The notes under the pieces were generated by a model. It did not search any database. It was given only the letters and a program-made list of their open reading frames with translations, and had not been told where the DNA came from. From NCBI GenBank assembly GCA_029204225.1, contig CM055102.1, forward strand, positions 11,827,812 to 11,891,811: a DNA stretch of 64,000 nucleotides, in the 5' to 3' direction. Shown one piece after another: positions 54,267 to 64,000 of the stretch (positions within the stretch are counted from its first letter, which is position 1; each line of letters begins with the position of its first letter). The stretch comes from Diphasiastrum complanatum (taxonomy: Eukaryota > Streptophyta > Lycopodiopsida > Lycopodiales > Lycopodiaceae). Made by a program: the position numbers and the translations under genes.

Positions 54267-57200
54267 CTATGCATTTAAATATAGGTCCTTTCCCAATGGT
54301 TTGGTGAAGATATCAGCCACACACTCCTTTGAAGAGACATGTTGAAGCTCCACCTCTTTGGCAATGACTTGATCTCTCACAAAATGGTGAGCAATCTCAA
54401 TGTGCTTGCTCCTTGCATGAAAAACAGGATTGCTTGCCAAGCTTTGGGCTGAAAGGTTATCACAAAGTATGATTGGAGTCTTCTCTGGTTCCAGCAAGTG
54501 AAGATCCAATAACATCCTCTTGATCCAAAGAATCTCCTTGGTGCATGTTGTTAATGCCTTGTACTCGGCTTCGGTGGAAGATAGAGAGATAGTTGGTTGC
54601 TTCTTTGATAGCCATGAGACCACTCCATCTCCAAGATAGATTGCAAAGGCACTTGTTGACTTCCTATCCATTTGATCACCTGCAAAATCTGAATCTGAAA
54701 ATCCACAAAGGTTAGGTGTAGTACCTCCATACAAGATGCCAAAATCTCTAGATCCCGAGATGTATCTAAGTACTCTCTTTCCTAGCTTCCAATGAGCCTC
54801 ACTAGGATCTTGCATAAATTGACTTAGTTTACCAACCACAAAGCTTAGATCAGGTCTTGTGATGGTTAACCATATAAGAGATCCTATTAGCTTTCTATAG
54901 AGAGTAATGTCCTTGAAGGATCTTTCATTACTTCTTGTAGTTAGCTTTACATTTGATTCCATAGGAGTAGAAACAACTTTACAATCTTCCATATGAAACC
55001 TTTTTAGAATAGAGTTAACATACTTTTCTTGACATATGAATGTAGATTTAGAAGTTCTAATAATCTCTATTCCTAAGATATAATGAAGTTTACCAAGATC
55101 TTGAATTTCAAACTCTCTTTTGAGTGCCATCTTGATTTCATCTATATCTAGATTGTTACCACCACTTAAGATAATGTCATCAACATAGATCAAAAGTAAA
55201 GTGATATCATTTTCATTCAATCTAAAGTAGAGAGAATGATCATACTCACTCATAACAAAGTTTTGAGAAAGTAAGAAGGAATTGAGCTTAGCATACCAAC
55301 TCCTTGGTGCTTGCTTTAGCCCATACAAACTCTTTTGGAGATAGCACACATGATTAGGCTCATCATGTGAAACATAGCCCTCGGGTTGCTCCATGTAAAT
55401 ATCTTCTTCAAGATCACCATTCAAGAAGGCATTAGTAACATCCATTTGCCACATATCCCAATCATAAAGAGTTGCAAGAGAGATTAGGATTCGAATAGTT
55501 ACCATCTTTGCCACGGGTGCAAAGGTCTCATCATAGTCAATACCATATTCTTGAGCATACCCCTTTGCCACCAACCTTGCCTTGTACTTGTTGATTGATC
55601 CATCTTGATTTGTCTTGATCTTGAAGATCCACTTACAACCAATTGCCTTCTTGTCCTTTGGAAGCTTTACCAACCTCCATGTGTTGCTTTTGATGAGTGC
55701 TTGATGCTCATGATCCATGGCTTGGATCCATTCCTTCTTTTGAATTGCTTCACCTACACAAGTTGGTTCATCAAAAGAGGTAAGAAAAGCAAAGTTAGAG
55801 TTGTCCACCACTTGCTTTCCTTTTTCATCATAGGTTAGCCTTGATGGCTTAGCCCTTTGCCTTTGAGTCTTCCTTGAAGTTTGCTTTGGAGTGGCATCTC
55901 CATCTTCATCCAAGACATCTTGCACATCATGATGATTAGTAGGCACATCAACATCAACATCAACAACATTGGAAACATTCTCTTCATGAAAGATGACATC
56001 CCTACTTATGACAACTTTCTTTGTAGAAGGAATGTACACTTTGTAAGCCTTGCTTACTTCACTATAGCCAACAAACACACCCTTCTTTGATGAAGGATCT
56101 TCTTTAGTTCTATCATCAAGTGTGATATTGACAAAACATGTACATCCAAAGATCCTACAATGCTTGACACTCGGCCTTCTACCATAAAGAACCTCATGAG
56201 GAGTTTTACCATCCAAGGAAGCACTTGTCCATCTATTACATAGATAGTTAGCACATGCTAAAGCTTCCCCCCAAAAAGACTTAGCAAGATTAGCATGTAG
56301 TCTCATTGCCTTGGCACATTCACAAAGGGTTCTATTCTTCCTCTCGGCCACTCCATTCTGTTGTGGAGTCCTAGGACTAGACATCTCCCTCTTAATCCCA
56401 TGTGCTATACAAAAGTCTTTGAACCTATTTGAGGTGTATTCCCCTCCATTATCAGATCTTAAGCATTTGATCTTTGTATTGAATTGGTTTTCCATTTCAT
56501 TCTTGAACTTGACAAATGCAGCAAACACTTCATCCTTACTTTTAAGAAGATAGATCCAAGTATACCTACTAAAGTCATCAATGAAAGTTGCATACATCTT
56601 TGCCCCACCATTGCTAGTTGTACTAGAAGAATGAATATCAGAATGCACAAGTTGAAAAGCTTCTTTAGATCTAGAAGTAGATCTAGAATAAGCAAGTCTA
56701 TGAGATTTGGACAAGGCACAATGTTCACAAACACTATTGTTTGCAACAAGACTTTTAGGGAGACCAAGAACAAGCTCTTTCTTTGCCATTACCTCCAAAG
56801 ATTTGAAGTTGGGATGGCCCAACCTCTTGTGCCAAACTTCTTGGTTTGTCAATTGCTCCCTAGCCATACATCCTTCATGATTAGAGATCACACATGCATC
56901 AAGCTTGAAAAGTTTACCATGCCTCCTACCTTGAGCAATCAAGGATCCACATTTACTTATCAAACATGCATCTCCAATGAACTCCACATCAAGTCCTTTG
57001 TCAATCATTTGACTTACACTAAGCAAATTCTTAGTGATTGAAGGAATGTACAAAACATTTTCAAGATTTGCTTTCCTATTTGTTGAAAGGGAAATAGGAA
57101 TAGTGCCTATGCCTTTGATGTCACATTGACCATCATTTGCAGTGTAGATGATGTTACCTTCTCCCTCATAAGACAATAAGGATGTAAAGTATTCCTTATG

Positions 57201-58154
57201 TCTTGTCATGTGAGATGAGGCTCCACTATCAATCCACCAAGGATCATTATCATCTATGTTGGCTAACAAACTTGAAGTCATAACAAGTGATTCACATGTG
57301 TTATGTTCTTCCTCATCTATTGTAAGATTTCCTTGCCTCTCTCCTTGCTCTCTTTTCTTCTTATAACATTCATTTGCAAAATGACCTTTTATCCCACAAT
57401 AAAAGCACTTGAACTTTGACTTATTGTTCTTAGTAGAAGAGGAAGAGGAAGAGTGATCATCATGATCAAAGTTACCACCTTTGGACCATTTCCCTTTGCC
57501 TTTACCTTTGCCCTTGAATTTGCCTTTTGTGAAGAAAGCCTCTTCACCTCCACCTTGCAAGGATGCACCATCAAGCTTTGATTGCAACCTATGTTCTTCA
57601 GCCAATAAGATTTCCTGCAAGTCAACCACACTTGGCAAGACTCTTTGAATGGCAAAACTTTGCACAAGGTTAGCATGTTCATTTAGCAAACCATTCAACA
57701 TAACTTGGACTATTTCACCATCTTTTATGTTCTCATCAATGCATGCTAAATCATCACTTAGGGACTTAACTCTCAAGATAAATGCATGAGCACTTTCACC
57801 CTCTCTTTGCCTACTAGAAAATATTTGTCTCCTTAGGGTCAATACCCTAGATGTGGACTTTGATTCAAAGAGCTTCTTTAAGGCATTCCATGCCTCACTT
57901 GCACTTTGACACTTTCCAACTTCCTTGAGAAGTTCATTTGTAACATTCATTTTAATGATATGAAGAGCCCTTTTGGCCTTCTTATCAAACCTTTGTTGCT
58001 CTTGAAGTGTGAGAGGTCTCTCTTCAATTTCTGCAACTATGTCCATGAGTTCATTCAACTCAAGTAAGGACTCCATCCTCACTTTCCAAGTAGAGTAGTT
58101 TGATGAACTCAACCTTTCACTAGACTCTAGCATGATCCCACCATTGGAAGCCAT
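54267..58154 (-). CDS. Ty1-copia gag-pol polyprotein, 1295 residues, uninterrupted
   Basis: Gag (about 1-240) has a Lys/Gly-rich basic stretch (211-225) and a CX2CX4HX4C zinc knuckle (Cys250, Cys253, His258, Cys263). Protease has DSGASSHM with Asp309. Integrase has the HHCC site (His442, His447, Cys476, Cys479) and catalytic Asp506, Asp568 and Glu604, the last two separated by 35 residues. Reverse transcriptase spans about 805-1050 with LYGLKQAPRSWY and YVDD at 990-993. RNase H has SDSDFAGD (1153-1160), TEAEYKA with Glu1197, and CDN with Asp1232. The end DIFTKPLGKDLYLNA is shorter by some 20 residues than the relatives in this window. No frameshift or stop was found, so it is a candidate active element. 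The start at MASNGG is supported by gag alignment with the other copies. Confidence 0.95.
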   Translation of the reverse strand: MASNGGIMLESSERLSSSNYSTWKVRMESLLELNELMDIVAEIEERPLTLQEQQRFDKKAKRALHIIKMNVTNELLKEVGKCQSASEAWNALKKLFESKSTSRVLTLRRQIFSSRQREGESAHAFILRVKSLSDDLACIDENIKDGEIVQVMLNGLLNEHANLVQSFAIQRVLPSVVDLQEILLAEEHRLQSKLDGASLQGGGEEAFFTKGKFKGKGKGKGKWSKGGNFDHDDHSSSSSSTKNNKSKFKCFYCGIKGHFANECYKKKREQGERQGNLTIDEEEHNTCESLVMTSSLLANIDDNDPWWIDSGASSHMTRHKEYFTSLLSYEGEGNIIYTANDGQCDIKGIGTIPISLSTNRKANLENVLYIPSITKNLLSVSQMIDKGLDVEFIGDACLISKCGSLIAQGRRHGKLFKLDACVISNHEGCMAREQLTNQEVWHKRLGHPNFKSLEVMAKKELVLGLPKSLVANNSVCEHCALSKSHRLAYSRSTSRSKEAFQLVHSDIHSSSTTSNGGAKMYATFIDDFSRYTWIYLLKSKDEVFAAFVKFKNEMENQFNTKIKCLRSDNGGEYTSNRFKDFCIAHGIKREMSSPRTPQQNGVAERKNRTLCECAKAMRLHANLAKSFWGEALACANYLCNRWTSASLDGKTPHEVLYGRRPSVKHCRIFGCTCFVNITLDDRTKEDPSSKKGVFVGYSEVSKAYKVYIPSTKKVVISRDVIFHEENVSNVVDVDVDVPTNHHDVQDVLDEDGDATPKQTSRKTQRQRAKPSRLTYDEKGKQVVDNSNFAFLTSFDEPTCVGEAIQKKEWIQAMDHEHQALIKSNTWRLVKLPKDKKAIGCKWIFKIKTNQDGSINKYKARLVAKGYAQEYGIDYDETFAPVAKMVTIRILISLATLYDWDMWQMDVTNAFLNGDLEEDIYMEQPEGYVSHDEPNHVCYLQKSLYGLKQAPRSWYAKLNSFLLSQNFVMSEYDHSLYFRLNENDITLLLIYVDDIILSGGNNLDIDEIKMALKREFEIQDLGKLHYILGIEIIRTSKSTFICQEKYVNSILKRFHMEDCKVVSTPMESNVKLTTRSNERSFKDITLYRKLIGSLIWLTITRPDLSFVVGKLSQFMQDPSEAHWKLGKRVLRYISGSRDFGILYGGTTPNLCGFSDSDFAGDQMDRKSTSAFAIYLGDGVVSWLSKKQPTISLSSTEAEYKALTTCTKEILWIKRMLLDLHLLEPEKTPIILCDNLSAQSLASNPVFHARSKHIEIAHHFVRDQVIAKEVELQHVSSKECVADIFTKPLGKDLYLNA

Positions 58155-58384
58155 GATTCTAATGTTTCTTCAACTTTTAGGTTCTGTCCTAAAGCACTTA
58201 GCACTCACTTTTCTCTCAACAAATGATAGATAAAGAGATCTATGAAGATTTAGGACCCTAAAACACTTCTATCTTGAACCTAGATGGTTTCCAAGCATAG
58301 AAAGGAAGATTGAAACACATGCAACACTTTGCACACACTAAGAATGGATTACAAAATCAAACCAACCTGAACACACTCTTGCTT

Positions 58385-58860
58385 AAGCTCTCAAACTTTC
58401 CAGCAAGTGACCAAATCAAGTTATGGTGTGAAGAGTTACTTGCATTCTTAGAAAATACCCAAAACTAGGATGCCAAGATTACCTAGTAATGAACAAACTT
58501 GATCAACATATGATCAACACACTAAGATATTGATTCAACCTGTAAAACCACATGTAAACCACACTTCTAAAAGTTTATAAACTCCAGCAAGTGATAAATA
58601 CAAGATTTAGAGGTGAATGAATGAGCACACTTAGTGAATCACAAGACTAGCTTCACTATCTTGTCAAATCTTGGTGTTTAGATGTAGATCTAAGATCACT
58701 TCACATGAGAATGTTCCTCAACCTGTTAAGAACCTGAAAACACACTTGCATAATGGTTAACACCTTCCAGCAAATGCTCCAATCAAATTACATAAGGAGA
58801 GTTACTTACATGCTCAACAAAGTACACCAAAATTTATGCCAAAATTGATGACAATCTTTA
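58385..58860. repeat. 185-192 bp imperfect tandem repeat in the copia leader
   Basis: The word CCAGCAARTG recurs near 58400, 58583 and 58768, each preceded by AACCTG plus a CACACTTNT word and followed by ATCAA or ATACAAG and a GTGA-rich stretch. This gives three diverged units inside the 1.17-kb untranslated leader between the primer site and the gag start. Confidence 0.55.
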
Positions 58861-59315
58861 CAATATGCTCTTCACAATGGAGCTTACAATATGTTCACCC
58901 AAAAAAAGGGGATCTTTCATCCAAATGGGAGCTTTGCTCAGCCTTTAGGAGAATTACAACTCACTCAAAAGAGCATTTGTCATCCACTTAAGGAGAAGTT
59001 TCATCCACTTAAGGAGAGTGTTCATCCAAGAATGGAGATTGTCAACAATAGGATTGAAAAGAACATTGTTAGTATTGAATATGCACAAGCCTCACAATCA
59101 CAAATGATTAGGTGTTATGATCTGATCCAAAATAGTTTCTTTTCAGCCTCTGATCTTCAATAGACCTGAAATATGCTTTTGATCCACAAGTTCAACTCAC
59201 AAAACAAAGGTTAGTAAGATTTGATCAACAAAGCAATGCAAAATCATGCTAGAACTTGATCAAACATCCAAATATCACCAAAAATGGAATACTTACTGTA
59301 AATAGAAGCCAACCA

Positions 59316-59327
59316 GCTCTGATACCA
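59316..59327 (-). other. primer-binding site of the intact copia element
   Basis: On the minus strand TGGTATCAGAGC, complementary to the 3' end of plant initiator Met tRNA, directly follows the 5' LTR. Confidence 0.9.
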
Positions 59328-59982
59328 TGTGAAAAATACAGATCCTAAGTGGATCTAAACTCCAAGATCATTGGCTTGAATGCTTGCACTCCAAACTACA
59401 TAAGCTAGGAATTGGCAACACATTCTATGCTACCTAGAATGCAAAGAACTTGATCAAAAAGCATTTATCACAAATGGAAACTTCCATAAACATCAAGTGC
59501 GGCCCAAAATAGCATTATACAGTCCATAATACATCAGCCTATCACTTTTGGAAAGCACCTAAGATCATACACAATAGCTTGAAGACAATACACACAACAA
59601 TGCTCTCAATGGAGGAAGAAACAATGACAATGATCTATTGATCTCAATGAAGCATACAAAAGGTTTCTCCAACCTGTTCTCCACGACTTCCCTACTATTT
59701 ATGGATGAGGAAGATGACTCTCTCTCCTCTCTCTAGAAGGTACTTGACCCTAGATATTCCCTATATAGGAAAAATAGCTAAAAATGGCTTATATGACCAA
59801 AATACATCAAAATGGTCTCATTTTGAAGGGTATGAAGTTTGACACTTCATCATACTGAAAAAATACAGTAAATAAAAACATTGTGGCCTGGTTCACACGT
59901 GTGAAACTCCAGAACCAAAACTATTTACAATTTTAGCCAATTTAGGCCTCAAACTAGCTAGGAAATGTTGACAATTTTCACA
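59328..59982 (-). repeat. 5' LTR of the intact copia element
   Basis: 655 bp, essentially identical to 53550-54204. The right target duplication GATGG follows at 59983-59987. Confidence 0.95.
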
Positions 59983-60930
59983 GATGGAATAGGAAGAGAG
60001 GTAGCGACAACAGAAATTGGAGTGGGGGGTTGCATGGAAGAAGAAGTGGCGGTGGTTGATGGAGTAGTTAGTGAGGCAGTGGTGACACGTCGTCGAGTAA
60101 CAGGTGGAGATGTGGATGTAGAGACAGCGCCACGTATTTGTTTGTTGGCCGTTGTGTTAATAACTGCAGGTTGGGAGAAGGTAGATGCTTGAGATGGTGG
60201 GTAAAGGTTAGTATGTGACACAAGGGTAGACATGACAGATGAGCATTGAAAACCGCACACTTTTGCCTCAAGAAGTGCACAGGCAAAGTTACACAACAAA
60301 TCAGGATTGGGATTTGATGGAGTTTGTTAGTTCTCGAATAAGGAAGCTATGCTAGTCGTATGGCACAACGGAAGGGTTAGAGAATTTTAGAAAGGATTCC
60401 ACTATCTGACTTAGTAGCGTAGACTGGATTCTGTCCTTGCGAAATGTTGAAATAACCAGAAAGTTATTCAACAGATGCGCAGCTGTCTGGATGATGGGTT
60501 CCTTAATAGCTTCTATCAGGTAACGATTGTTAGTCTGGATGAAAATTTTTGGTGTGCTTTGGGTGACGAATGGTTTGATCAGAACTTTGGCATGGCGATG
60601 GGAGATGGGTTGACGATCACCGGACATAATGCCAATGGTGATCATCGAGTCGGCGTTAATCCTGACCTTGTACGTAATACCTTGGTATAGGAAGTGGAAA
60701 CGAGCCTTGTCCTCATCCCAGGTGGCGTAAGCATGAAGGGCAAGGCCCATGTTAATCTCAGAATGGAAGAGCGCCGAGTAAAAACCCATTGCTTCAAGGA
60801 GGAGCCTGACTGTCTGCAGCCATGGTTGGATCAGAGTGTTAGAGGGTAGAGGCCAAATCTGTGTGGCCTCGGGGATGTCACGCTGGATCACATGTTTGGC
60901 GCCAGAGTCTTCAGAGGATGAAAAGGCCAT
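59983..60930 (-). pseudogene. extra 3' ORF of the Ty3 element, N-terminal part
   Basis: ATG at 60930 opens a 192-codon frame: MAFSSSEDSGAKHVIQRDI, IQPWLQTVRLLLEAMGFYS, DEDKARFHFLYQGITYKVRI, then STFRKDRIQSTLLSQIVESF. It looks like the plant retroelement domain often found in Athila-type ORFs downstream of pol (inferred from position and general pattern). After a stop at 60352 and a frame change it continues as NFACALLEAKVCGFQC and a Thr/Ser/Pro-rich region (59983-60299), which is cut by the copia insertion and resumes at 53549. The shared GATGG duplication fixes the junction. Confidence 0.55.
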
Positions 60931-60934
60931 GTTA

Positions 60935-62010
60935 GCAATGATGAATAGTGGTCAAAAAAGTAGAAAAAATGGAAAAAGATGTGGAAACAGTAGAAAACTG
61001 AGAATAACGAGTCTTGAATGACAATAATTGTAGTTCAGAGCGCAGATCGGTGTTTAATATGAGCAGATGACAACTGGTCGGAAGTTTGGTTGAAAAGAGA
61101 AAACTTGGTATTTTCAGTGGAAATTTCGGTAGACCTTCGCTAGTAAAGGTGACAAATGACTCGAATTCAACCCTTATATAGCGGAATTTAGAGTGTGTAT
61201 TAGGTGAAATTCACTTTCCCTTGCTTAGTTCCACCCAAATTTTGGCAAGCACCTTCTTCACAAAATTCTAAGACCTCAGGGAAGTCTGCGAGAGTTCAGA
61301 AGGTGATTTGACTGCTATGCGAAGGTTCTGCGAGGGTTCAGGCTGTTTGTGAGGGTTCAACTCTCGCAGGAAGTGATCTCTCACACAACTTGTTTTTGTG
61401 ATTGGATTTTCAAGATCAGACCATGTAGACAGGCTAATTTCACTGCTCTGATTCCATTTAGGCACTTGCGAGAGCTGGTAAGTTGATCTTGATGCTCTAC
61501 AAGGGTTCGAAAAATTCTGCCTCTAGAAACTTTTGCATACACTAAAAAATTATGATTCCTCCATCAAGAACTCTCGCAGAGATTTTCATGGATGCATCTA
61601 GGTCAGATCTAGTGACTGTCCAATTTTCAAGAGCTACCTCCCAGTGGATCTCAAAAAATTATGAAAAAAGTGCTCTTTCAGAGTGTTTTTTGACGAGATC
61701 TCAAGATTTTTTGATTTTTACCTTTGTAAACTGGTAATCAGCTTCATCCAAGCTTGATGTGACTGTCGGTAGTGCTCTGGAAGTTCTAATGGTTTCTTGG
61801 TAGTAGATCCATCAGTCAATCTGATGATTTGCTTCCTTTTTGACCCTATCAAGATCTGGATCCTCCTTGGATTCTGATGGATTTCCCCAATCTTGCCAGA
61901 TCTAGTTGAATCTTGATGGATTTAGCTTGATTTGGCTTGATCTCCTTAGATCTAGCGGTGATGGCTAAGCAAATTAGCTTTTTGTAATGTGCCACTCCCA
62001 ATCTGGATCT
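60935..62010. other. spacer between Ty3 pol and the extra ORF
   Basis: No coding domain. Words of the type TGCGAGRGTTC or its complement recur at about 61287, 61328, 61350, 61366, 61467 and 61571, and GATCTNGATGGATTT-type words near 61850-61930. Possibly regulatory or splice-containing DNA for expression of the extra ORF, but this is inference. Confidence 0.35.
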
Positions 62011-62013
62011 GTC

Positions 62014-64000
62014 TTACTGTGGTGGCCAGTACTTGTGCAACCGGCTACCATTGATGGGTGTGTTGAATGGCGTCCCATCAAGCTGTTCTAAGTTCACGGC
62101 CCCATGATTAAAAATTTTCTTGATCCTATAAGGACCTTCGCCCGTGAATTTTAACTTCTCTTTGATCGCCTTGGTTTTATACATCAGGACCAGATCTCCT
62201 GAACGAAGATCCTTCTTTTGTAATTTGTGATCATGCCAAGCTTTGTGTCTTTCCTTTTCAGTTGCCAGTGCATGCACAGTTAGTAACCGTGTTTCATAGA
62301 GTTTATGCAGAGCTTTGTGGCGTAGCTGTAGAGATCTGGACTCATTAAGATATTGAGCAGTGGCAATCCTTAATGAAGGAACTAAAAACTCTACTGGCAT
62401 CACAGCATCCTGACCATATACCAATTGGAAGGGTGTTTGATCAATGCTCCCTTTATATGTTGTCCTGAATGCCCACAATGTAGCATGCAACTTGTGTTCC
62501 CAATTTGATCTGCTAGCTTCAACTATTTTCGTAAGCACGCTACACATGATCTTATTGGATGATTCTGCTTGCCCATTACCATGAGGATAATAAGACGTAC
62601 TAGTTCTGTGGATCATGAAGAATTCCTCCAATAGGACCTTGATGGTCTCGTTGATGAAATGGCTTCCGCAATCACTGACTAGTTGCACCGGGCATCCAAA
62701 GTGCACAATGATATTACATGAAGGAACTTGGCAGTGGCCCTAGCATCAGCTACTCTTACTACCTTGGCTTCGACCCATTTGGTGAGGTAGTCTATGGCTA
62801 CGATTATGTATCGAGCCTGGGAACTCCTTGCTGCAGGGTGAATTGGACCAATATAATCCAATCTACATTTTTCAAACGGTGCTTGGGCTAAGACTGGGTG
62901 CAGTACATCATAGTTCAATCTCGTTGATCTCCTTGCCCTTTGGCACACATCGCACGTTTTCAAGTATTCCTCCATGTCTTTATGAATCGTTGGCCACCAA
63001 CATCCTGATTGCAGGATCTTGCGAACTATAATGTTAGATGCAAAATGGCCTCCACCCATGTCTTCATATGAAAGAAAAATGATCTAGTTGGTCTCATGAG
63101 GAAGAATACACCGTCGAAGAGACCTCTTCGGTACAACTAGCCGGCAATCAGCTGATAAGGTCTAGCCTTCAAGATCAATTTTTGATGTTTCATCTTTGGT
63201 AGTGATTTGTCTAGTTGGCCCCGCATTAGATATTCAACAATGTCGGCAGCCCATTCTGGTATTGTATCCACATAAAATAAGACAGCATCTGTCAGCTCAT
63301 CATCGGGTTGGGTTGCAATCTCCTTTTCCTTGATTCGTGACACATGATCTGCCATGTAGTGTTGTTTTCCCTTGCAAACTACTATCCGAAAATCAAATTC
63401 CAACAACAAAAGGAGCCATTTGGTGATTCTCCCGGTGTTGCAAGTTTTATTAACAAGATATAGCAAGGGTTGATGGTCCATAAAAAAAGCAAAATGTGTG
63501 ACCATCAAATAGTGTCGAAACTTCTTAACCGCATAGACCATTGTCAGTGCTCCCCGCTCTGTGGTTGAATGATTCATTTCGATATCATTGAACTGTCAGC
63601 TCGCAAATTGGATTGGAAAATCCGTTTTGTGTTCACCTGGCTGAGTTAAGACTGCTCCAACTGCATACTTCAATGCATCCGTATGCACGTGGAACTCAAT
63701 GGACCAATTGGGTGGTCGTAAGATTGGTGCTGAGACCAATGCATCCTTAATCTTCTAGAAAGCCTTTAGAGCTTCCTCATTCCAATGTGGATCCATTGTG
63801 AGCTTGTAAATTCGTCTGGCTAACTCCGCAAAATCAAGATTGAAGAAATAGTTAGCATGACCCATGAAAATGTAGACCTCATGGATCGTCCCCGGTGGTG
63901 GTAGATCAACAATGATCCTGACCTTTGATAGATCTATGGTGATCCCGTGTCTTGACACTATATGGCCGAGTATTAAGCCATGTGTCACCCAGAATTGACA
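62014..64000 (-). pseudogene. Ty3 (Athila/Tat-like) pol: RT end, RNase H, integrase; runs off the window
   Basis: From 64000 down: the RT end (GLILGHIVSRHGITID, GHANYFFNLDFAELA) at 63755-63988. RNase H is at 63137-63750 (TTERGALTMVYAVKKFRHYL, DHQPLLYLVNKTCNTGRITKW, ADHVSRI). Integrase is at 62679-63059 (GCWWPTIHKDMEEYLKTC, CQRARRS, PFEKCRLDYIGPIHPAARSS), continuing after a frameshift near 62690 as FGCPVQLVSDCGSHFINETI, then HGNGQAESSNK and the C-terminal GEGPYRIKKIF. Conserved integrase residues include the zinc-site cysteines, Asp of LDYIGP, Asp of VSDCGSHF and Glu of GQAE. A TAG near 63758 separates the RT and RNase H pieces, and a TGA precedes 63577. The RNase H and integrase style suggest the Athila/Tat side of Ty3 elements. 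Disabled. Confidence 0.85.

Larger units (their letters stand above)
53550..59982 (-). mobile_element. intact young Ty1-copia retrotransposon (family A), 6433 bp
   Basis: LTR at 53550-54204 and LTR at 59328-59982, each 655 bp, starting TGTGAAAAATACAG and ending GACAATTTTCACA on the plus strand. In my reading they differ at one position only (near 53785: TAATATC versus TAAGATC). A GATGG duplication flanks the element. In element orientation (minus) the primer site TGGTATCAGAGC abuts the 5' LTR at 59327. The gag-pol runs 58154-54267, and the polypurine tract GAAGAGGGAG abuts the 3' LTR at 54205. All parts needed for an autonomous copy are present. It is inserted in the extra ORF of a Ty3 element. 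Confidence 0.95.

Noticed and set aside
56484-57041. 185-codon plus-strand frame antisense to copia gag-pol
   Set aside because: It is a shadow of the well-supported minus-strand ORF with no motif of its own.
58891-59163. 90-codon plus-strand frame in the intact copia element
   Set aside because: It lies antisense in the untranslated leader and partly consists of short TTCATCC repeats. No family motif.

Overview
The window looks like nuclear DNA of a land plant with a large, repeat-rich genome. It is AT-rich, has spliced genes with GT-AG introns, long GA/CT/GT microsatellites, and is mostly LTR retrotransposons in all stages of decay. The only host gene I regard as complete is a five-exon cytokinin dehydrogenase (CKX) on the minus strand at 16370-21508. 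I cannot name the species.

Layout. 0-9 kb: remains of Ty3-type gag genes, degenerate tandem repeats (0.77-1.63 kb), a striking long inverted repeat (4.87-5.32 kb) carrying regularly spaced short palindromes, and a frameshifted gag with a very acidic N-terminus (6.2-8.4 kb). 9-15.7 kb: a broken transposon-type protein gene (9.78-11.96 kb, plus), a second broken transposon-type gene (12.5-14.4 kb, minus) and a Ty1-copia remnant with a short LTR. 16.3-21.7 kb: the CKX gene, whose first intron is about 3 kb. 22-29 kb: mainly gene-free, microsatellite-rich DNA with a dead Ty3 integrase. 29-34 kb: nested copia remnants, one LTR and small Ty3 and copia scraps.

35.0-38.7 kb (minus): a decayed multi-exon gene that is not a retroelement. 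Its C-terminal part matches the layout of a permuted (beta-class) N4/N6-type DNA methyltransferase. Farther upstream it has a ParB-like WDGNHR segment. That pairing is known from phage and bacterial methylases, and this is the most unusual content of the window.

39-51 kb: further copia remnants (one with an intact 5' LTR and primer site, one nearly complete but disabled), a solo LTR, a 1.2-kb array of GA/GT modules, and satellite-like DNA built on GTCGNAATNCGAC.

51.6-64 kb: a decayed Ty3 element of Athila/Tat type on the minus strand (pol at 62.0-64.0 kb, then an extra ORF in the env-like position). The extra ORF is split by a very young, apparently intact Ty1-copia element at 53550-59982. 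That copia element has 655-bp LTRs differing at one position I could see, a GATGG target duplication, a primer site, a polypurine tract and a 1295-codon uninterrupted gag-pol.

The genes do not form operons or a pathway. CKX is the functional host locus. The rest records successive insertions, internal deletions and decay dominated by C:G to T:A-type nonsense changes.
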